IMG/VR virus record: IMGVR_UViG_3300025545_000022
Span: 1-22,561 of that record
DNA: 22,561 nt
Source of the DNA: a virus
Direction: 5' to 3' (one strand)
The notes beneath the pieces were generated by a model. That model was not told where the DNA came from. It did no database searches and saw only the letters and a program-made list of their open reading frames with translations. Of this stretch, positions 17,397-22,561 are shown in pieces. The translations under genes and the position numbers were made by a program. Numbering within the stretch: the stretch's first letter is position 1; each line of letters begins with the position of its first letter.

Positions 17397-17632
17397 CAGC
17401 TACCCCCGCCGTAGCGCAACCGGGCGAGCTGCTCTTCCAAGGACCGCACCTTGACCTGCTTCTCGTCCACCACCCCCTGAAGGAGAGCCGACACCTTCTT
17501 GAGATCCGCTGCGATGCTGAGGGCGAACTTCGGCGTCTGCGGGCCGTGGCCTCCCATTGCGCCCCAGGCGCTAGGGTCGATGCCCGCTGCCTTGAGCCGC
17601 TCGGTCACCTGCTCCTCGGTCAGCCCACTCAT
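17396..17632 (-). CDS. Small coiled-coil protein between two large virion genes
   Basis: The 78-residue product has an N-terminal UBA-like or helical start (LTEEQVTERLKAAGIDPSAW), a Gly-rich loop (GAMGGHGPQTP), and a C-terminal heptad-like helix (ALSIAADLKKVSALLQGVVD onward to LEEQLARLRYGGGS). It could be an assembly adaptor or chaperone for the adjacent 997-residue protein; that is inference. ATG 17632 overlaps the preceding stop by four bases (ATGA), with GGAGAGG about seven bases upstream. Its own stop shares one base with the next start. The tight coupling on both sides supports a real gene despite its size. Confidence 0.82.
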   Translation of the reverse strand: MSGLTEEQVTERLKAAGIDPSAWGAMGGHGPQTPKFALSIAADLKKVSALLQGVVDEKQVKVRSLEEQLARLRYGGGS

Positions 17633-20600
17633 TCCGTCGCCTCTCCAGCCGTGCTCTCCAGCAGCATCGCCCGCTCGCGTTCCTCCAGCCGTACCGGCAA
17701 GGCCGCGTCGAAGGCTGCGATTCGAGCCAGCGTCCCGATGTACCTGTGCGTCCGGTAGGCCAGCCAGGTGTATCGGATGTCTCGGAGTCGATCTCGCACG
17801 TCGAGCACCAGGTTGATGTGGTCGGTCAGCACCGGCCTGACCTCTGAACCACCCACAGTCACGTCCGTATAGGCCGTGTAGGGGCCGCCCACGCCGTCGA
17901 AGGCCACCCCGCCCGTCACCTCACGCATACCGAACGGGTTGTTCGGGTCGGGCTCGCGGAGGTCCAGCTTCGTGTCGTGAATCCAGAAGCGGCGGTCCAG
18001 GATGGACAGGCAGTCGTTCGTGTTCACGAATGGTGAACGACTCGTCTCGCCCACGATGGTCGTCACCAGCCGGTTCGGGAAGAGCCCCAGCCCGGAGTCT
18101 GGGTCCGCCGGGTCACCAAGGTCTTCGACGTGGTCCGCGTCCTGCCAGGTCCAGTAGAAGCCGCCCTTCGTCCCCTTGGTCGAGCTGCGGAACAGCCCGA
18201 TGAGCGAGAGCATCCGCTCCCGCATCATCAGCACCGTGTCCACGATGTCAGAGCTGAAGAGCGAGCTGGGCCGGATGATCCGGTAGCTGAAGGGCCTCAT
18301 CGAGTGCTTGTCCTCGACGGGCACTCCACTGGTGAACGTGCCGCCCACCGCCTTGCGGGTCGGTCGCAGGTCGTTCTGGCCCTCTGCACCATCCGTCGAG
18401 AGGACCGAAGTGCTGACGGTCGGATAGATGGCGTAGACCAGGTTGGTCCGCACAGCAGCCATCAGCACGTCGCCACCCAGCGTCCCCGCGAACAGGTGGA
18501 TGGGGTCGATGCCGAGTTCCCCGGCGGCGACCGTGGCCACCCGGTAGAAGCCCCGGTTGTCGTCCAGGCTGGATGCCGGGCCTGCCTGGTAGGCCCCGGC
18601 GGGCGTGCGAGTCGGAACGCTGCGGTCGCCCAGCGGACGGGCACCCCGCTCGTCCACGACCGGCAGCGTGCCCATCGGGTCGATGATCACGATGTCGTCT
18701 GCCCGGACGCCCAGGGCCGTGAAGTCCACGCCACCAGCCGAGTCGTCCAGCAGCTTGTTGCTCACGTCCGCCCACGCGCTACCGCCAGCCGTCTCCGGGA
18801 CGTAGCCGCCGACCCAGTTCTGGGGGTCGGGGTCGGTGTGGTCTGCCGCCGTGACGTGAACCACGGAGTCGGTGATGAGTTCGAGGAGCTGCTCGTTGCT
18901 CTGCTCATGCGGGATCGGGGCCTGACGGAGCCAGACCTCGAACCGACGACCGACCACACTGGCCGCCGTCTGAGTGGAGAAGCCCGGAGCCCGGAGCTTC
19001 AGGGCTGAGCCCGACACCACTTCTGCGACGACAGCCTCTTCCAGCACCACGTCGTTGTCGTCGAGCAGCCGGAAGGTGTCGCCGGGGTTGATGTTCACGT
19101 CCCCGGAGTTGAACGGTCCGAGGTTCGTGCCGCTGTGCAGATCCCCGTCGTTGTCGTTCCACACGTCCGCGACGAGGGGCAGGGCTGGATTCGCCACGGC
19201 CCAGTTCATCTGGAAGTTCAGGGCCGTCACCATGCCGACCTGCTGCTCGTTCCGGGCGAAGGCCGTGACGATGCCCCGGCGGATCTCGTAGGCGTACTGC
19301 AAGGGCTGGAAGGCGTCGTTGATGGCGTTCTGCTGCCCGTGCCACCGTCGAACTCGCCGGACCTCGAAGTGGACCTCCTCGGCCGTGGTCGATGAGCGCA
19401 TTCCCACCGCACCTAGACCCATCGACCGAGTGGCATCCACCACGTTCGGGGTCGAAACCGGATCGAGGGATGGCGGGAACATCGGAGTCGATGGCTCCAG
19501 GAACACCCCACCGAGAGCGAAGAATGCTGGGTTGTTGGCGGCGTCCTCCGTGCGGATCTCAGTCCCCGGCAGGAGACAGGCGATGCCGTTGCCGAGACCG
19601 ATGTGGCCCTGTGGGTTGTTCAGGGTGTCGCCCTGGGTGGCGTCGATGTGGAAGTGCAGGAGCGAGGGGACGTTGAGATAGACCGGCACCTCGTTGGTGG
19701 GGTCGAACGTCTCGTTGGCGTGGGGCGTCCCAGGGGTGACCCTGACCTTCCCGGCAAGCGGGACCACAGCGACCATGTTGACCACGGGGACACTGGTGGG
19801 GTTGTAGATCGTCTCGTAGGTGATGCCGTGGAACCCGTAGGCAGCATCGGTCGCACCAGGGCCGATGCTGTGATGCCCGACGACGGAAGAATCGTCCGGG
19901 AGGTCGCCACCCCGCACGCTGACGTTCACCTGCATGACCCCGGACGGGCTGGCTCCAGCTCCACCGACTGCGTTGTCGTGCCAGGTCATCTGGCGGCCGA
20001 CCACATCAGCGTTGGAGATCAGCAAGGCGATGGCCGCGAGACTCGCCCCGATGGGGGCGTCGTCAGCCCACCGCCAGGTGTCGAAGGCCCCAAGGATGAG
20101 CTTCGGGTTCGGGCCGCCGAGGTCGAACCCGGTCCAGTCCACGCTGAAGAGAGCTTGCGTGAACGTGCCCGGCACAGCGGAGTTCAGGTCGGCTGGTCGG
20201 ATGGCGATGAAGAGCTTGCCCGTGGCCGGGAGCATCAGGTGGTCGTCGATCTCCAACCGCTGAAGGAGCACGTCCATGGACAGGACGCGAGGGAACCGCG
20301 TGGTGACGAAGCCGTTGCCCGTGCCTGCGTAGGTGCTCTTGGCCACCGGGAGGTACAGGTTCGGCCCGGCGGTCGGCTTGATGGCGAACCGGGTGATGAA
20401 CGTCCCCGCCTTCTCCGTCGCCGCGTCCGGGAGAGCTGTGGCCGAACGGTCGATGTAGACCGCATCGCCCTTCTGGACGTTGTCCATGTCGCCCGTCGTA
20501 GCCACGATGCTGTCGATCCGGTCCGCTTCTGCCCAGCCGTCACCGACCAGGATGTCGGAGCCGGAAGGGTCAGTGGTCTGCGAGGCCACCACAGAGGCCG

Positions 20601-22561
20601 TGCTGTCCCCCACCGTGATCCCGGTGTTGGCATACTCGAAAGCCATGACCCGGATGGAGCCCTCTTCTGCCGGAGTGGGGGCCGGGTTCCAGGTGCCCTC
20701 GATGGTCGTGGTCGAGCCGTCCCGGCTCCTGATGGACAGGCCAGCCCCGATCACGTCGTTGACGGTGGAGAAGACCGCCCCGCCAAGGGTGATCTCCGTG
20801 ACCTGCAACATCGTCTGGTAGACCCGGATGGCACCGACGCCGTTGTCGTGCTGGAAGCCACGAGGCCGTGCCAGGCGGAAGTCCACGACCTCGTGGAAGG
20901 TCAGCCGGTCGGAGTCGATGTAGGCCGACGTGCTCTCCCCTGTGACGCTGGTGTCCAGGTCGATGCCGAACTCCCAGCCGTACTTGCTGATCTTCCGGTC
21001 GTTCGCTCCTGCGGGGTCGAGGTGGTCATGGGGCATGAACCACTGGACTTCGGTGCCCACGGCAGGCGTGAAGGGGACCTGCCCCGACCAGCCCGAGATG
21101 ATGATGTGCCGGTTGTCCGCCACCGCACCCGGAGCAGGCTCACCACCCACGGGGTCGAAGCCACCGAAGGTGACACCGGCATGGGCGATCCAGCCAGTGT
21201 CGCCGCCCTGGTAGTCCGTGATCCGCGCGAAGCCCGCCCGGATGTGGATGGTCAGGATGACCCGACCGTCCTTCATGTTCGCGACGGAGACGGCACCAGC
21301 CAGACCGTTGACCACCGTGTCGTCAGGCCGGGAGATGAGGTTGACCCGCACCGCGTTGTCCGCATGGGCCGCAAGGACGGTGTTCAGGTTGCCGACGTTG
21401 ATGGCCGCAGCATCGTTGAGGCCGAAGACAACGTCCTGGAACGACAGGACCGTGTTGCCGTTGGCGATGTCATCGAAGATCCGCACGCCCGGAGGGCTCA
21501 CGACCTGCGGGTCCACCGGGTAGACACCCGGCGTCGTGTGGACGGCGTACTTGTTCAAGATGAACCGGGTCGCCGACCCCTGATTGACCTGCGTGACGAA
21601 GCGTGGCGGCTCGATCCACGACCAGTCCGCCCCGCCCGTGTTCACGTTGCGCAGCCCACCCACCGTCAGGATGCCCTGGTAGCCCTGCGGAGATGCTGTG
21701 TTGACCTCCATCAGCAGGAAGTCACCCTCGCGGCCAGGAGCCGTCCCCAGCGTCGCCGCCGGGTCGGTCTTCGTCGGGACCATCAGGGCACCCGGCTCGC
21801 GGTAGTTCAATCCGGCGATGAGCAGCGGAGCTGCCGGGACCTCGCCGTCCACGAACAGGATCTCGTCAGGGAAGTAGCCCCCGTCCACCGCATCGGCAGC
21901 CATGAGCGGGCCGATGACGTTGGTGACCTGCTCAAACCGGGCCAGCTCCGTGTTCGTGCCCTTCATGTAGGGGATGGCGTAGTCGCCCGCGTCGTCCTGC
22001 GGATTGCCGAGCAGGGCCGGTGTCCGCAGCGGGAGCTGGTCCACGTTGGCGAAGTCCACCACCCCTTCAAGGTGGCTCATCGGCTCCGGGGTCTTCTGGC
22101 CCAGCAGCTCCTTGATGGGGAACAGGGAGGGGTCGCCCCAGGACGGGAGGGACAGATCCTTGACCTGGCCGGAAGTGTCCACCGCCAGGTCGAAGCCCTG
22201 CCGGAAGGCCGGGGAGAGCAAGGCGGCCTGCTGCTGCATCTCCATCGTGGGCGACTCAGTGGCCGGGTCGCTGATGGGGTTGGCCGTGTCCGGCGGGACG
22301 ACGTAGATGGTGTCGGACTCGATGAGTCCGAAGATGTGCGCAGCGATGCCACTCGTCGGCGACGTGCCGACGAGGATCTGGTTCGGGTCGCTGATGGGGT
22401 TGTCCTGGCGGTCCCGGAAGGTCAGCACGCAGCCGTGGAGCACCTCGTTGATGAAGAGCCCCGTGTAGGTCTTCGACCCGAAGACATCGATCTCCTCCGG
22501 GAACAGGGCCGCCAGGAGCCGCCCGTCCGGCTTGCCCCACCCGACCCTCTGACCGACCTCG
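17629..22561 (-). CDS. Giant uncharacterised virion protein (partial, N-terminus outside window)
   Basis: The frame runs from the right edge to TGA at 17629: 1643 full codons. The GTG at 22443 is internal, because the 39 codons upstream of it are open and read as normal protein (EVGQRVGWGKPDGRLLAALF at the edge). Residues are numbered from the edge. The protein is beta-rich, with repeated small modules of the form 'GD-v-i ... g-y-r-V ... l-l': about 665-740 (VQKGDAVYID ... LYLPVA), 1150-1190 (INPGDTFRLL ... ALKLRAPGF) and 1268-1352 (GVRADDIVIIDP ... GFYRVATV). Residues about 1575-1640 are helical and charged. Similar beta modules occur in other phage tail and baseplate proteins, but I cannot name the family. 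It heads the tail block seen here and is coupled to the 78-residue gene by ATGA. Confidence 0.78.
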   Translation of the reverse strand, partial: EVGQRVGWGKPDGRLLAALFPEEIDVFGSKTYTGLFINEVLHGCVLTFRDRQDNPISDPNQILVGTSPTSGIAAHIFGLIESDTIYVVPPDTANPISDPATESPTMEMQQQAALLSPAFRQGFDLAVDTSGQVKDLSLPSWGDPSLFPIKELLGQKTPEPMSHLEGVVDFANVDQLPLRTPALLGNPQDDAGDYAIPYMKGTNTELARFEQVTNVIGPLMAADAVDGGYFPDEILFVDGEVPAAPLLIAGLNYREPGALMVPTKTDPAATLGTAPGREGDFLLMEVNTASPQGYQGILTVGGLRNVNTGGADWSWIEPPRFVTQVNQGSATRFILNKYAVHTTPGVYPVDPQVVSPPGVRIFDDIANGNTVLSFQDVVFGLNDAAAINVGNLNTVLAAHADNAVRVNLISRPDDTVVNGLAGAVSVANMKDGRVILTIHIRAGFARITDYQGGDTGWIAHAGVTFGGFDPVGGEPAPGAVADNRHIIISGWSGQVPFTPAVGTEVQWFMPHDHLDPAGANDRKISKYGWEFGIDLDTSVTGESTSAYIDSDRLTFHEVVDFRLARPRGFQHDNGVGAIRVYQTMLQVTEITLGGAVFSTVNDVIGAGLSIRSRDGSTTTIEGTWNPAPTPAEEGSIRVMAFEYANTGITVGDSTASVVASQTTDPSGSDILVGDGWAEADRIDSIVATTGDMDNVQKGDAVYIDRSATALPDAATEKAGTFITRFAIKPTAGPNLYLPVAKSTYAGTGNGFVTTRFPRVLSMDVLLQRLEIDDHLMLPATGKLFIAIRPADLNSAVPGTFTQALFSVDWTGFDLGGPNPKLILGAFDTWRWADDAPIGASLAAIALLISNADVVGRQMTWHDNAVGGAGASPSGVMQVNVSVRGGDLPDDSSVVGHHSIGPGATDAAYGFHGITYETIYNPTSVPVVNMVAVVPLAGKVRVTPGTPHANETFDPTNEVPVYLNVPSLLHFHIDATQGDTLNNPQGHIGLGNGIACLLPGTEIRTEDAANNPAFFALGGVFLEPSTPMFPPSLDPVSTPNVVDATRSMGLGAVGMRSSTTAEEVHFEVRRVRRWHGQQNAINDAFQPLQYAYEIRRGIVTAFARNEQQVGMVTALNFQMNWAVANPALPLVADVWNDNDGDLHSGTNLGPFNSGDVNINPGDTFRLLDDNDVVLEEAVVAEVVSGSALKLRAPGFSTQTAASVVGRRFEVWLRQAPIPHEQSNEQLLELITDSVVHVTAADHTDPDPQNWVGGYVPETAGGSAWADVSNKLLDDSAGGVDFTALGVRADDIVIIDPMGTLPVVDERGARPLGDRSVPTRTPAGAYQAGPASSLDDNRGFYRVATVAAGELGIDPIHLFAGTLGGDVLMAAVRTNLVYAIYPTVSTSVLSTDGAEGQNDLRPTRKAVGGTFTSGVPVEDKHSMRPFSYRIIRPSSLFSSDIVDTVLMMRERMLSLIGLFRSSTKGTKGGFYWTWQDADHVEDLGDPADPDSGLGLFPNRLVTTIVGETSRSPFVNTNDCLSILDRRFWIHDTKLDLREPDPNNPFGMREVTGGVAFDGVGGPYTAYTDVTVGGSEVRPVLTDHINLVLDVRDRLRDIRYTWLAYRTHRYIGTLARIAAFDAALPVRLEERERAMLLESTAGEATE
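22264..22402. repeat. Pair of identical 19-base direct repeats, 120 bases apart
   Basis: The 19 bases at 22264-22282 recur exactly at 22384-22402, encoding NPISDP twice, 40 residues apart, in the giant protein. The spacing is a whole number of codons, so the reading frame is kept. It may be a remnant of an internal duplication or a chance match between similar turns. Confidence 0.6.

Noticed and set aside
17860-17875. Extra copy of GCCTATACGG on the minus strand
   Set aside because: It lies inside the giant gene, encoding Ala-Tyr-Thr, and lacks the GGTGAGG partner, so it is taken as a coding coincidence.
1-22561. CRISPR arrays, tRNA genes, insertion sequences, recoded stop codons
   Set aside because: No spaced repeats were seen, intergenic space is too small for tRNAs, no transposase-like protein occurs, and both TGA and TAG end genes normally with no in-frame stops inside the nine genes.

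Overview
This window is a densely packed late-gene segment of a large, GC-rich bacteriophage with a contractile tail (myovirus type). All nine genes lie on the minus strand, so transcription runs from high to low coordinates. The tail type follows from a gp25-like baseplate wedge protein, a baseplate J-like protein and a P2 gpI-like tail protein in the classic W-J-I order, followed by two large fibre or adhesin-type genes. No host or integration genes, tRNAs, CRISPR arrays or transposons are visible. Strong G/C preference at third codon positions, and stop codons that are only TGA or TAG, suggest a GC-rich host. The host group cannot be named from this stretch alone.

Layout in transcription order (right to left): (1) a giant virion protein of at least 1643 codons, open at the right window edge; (2) a 78-residue coiled-coil protein; (3) a 997-residue protein with long helical stretches at both ends; (4) a 300-residue protein of unknown role; (5) a 391-residue gp25-like wedge protein with a long N-terminal extension and a possible zinc site; (6) a baseplate J-like protein of about 1161 residues; (7) a 468-residue P2 gpI-like protein; (8) a 1052-residue tail fibre with a PKD/Ig-like start, a pectin-lyase-type beta-helix and a typical fibre tip; (9) a giant adhesin-like protein of at least 1379 codons, open at the left window edge, with Ig-like and concanavalin/LamG-like segments.

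There is almost no non-coding DNA. Junctions are ATGA or TGATG overlaps, or gaps of 8 and 18 bases, except for two larger gaps of 46 and 63 bases. Both larger gaps carry the same two-part motif (minus strand GCCTATAC, a 9-10 base spacer, then GGTGAGG-S-CCT) ahead of a GGAGG ribosome site. The motif stands before the wedge-J-I block and before the fibre block, so it is a candidate phage-specific promoter or other control element. Together the genes appear to encode the outer baseplate and host-recognition apparatus: genes 5-7 would build the wedge, gene 7 would attach fibres, and genes 8-9 would contact the cell surface. The roles of genes 1-4 are inferred only from position.
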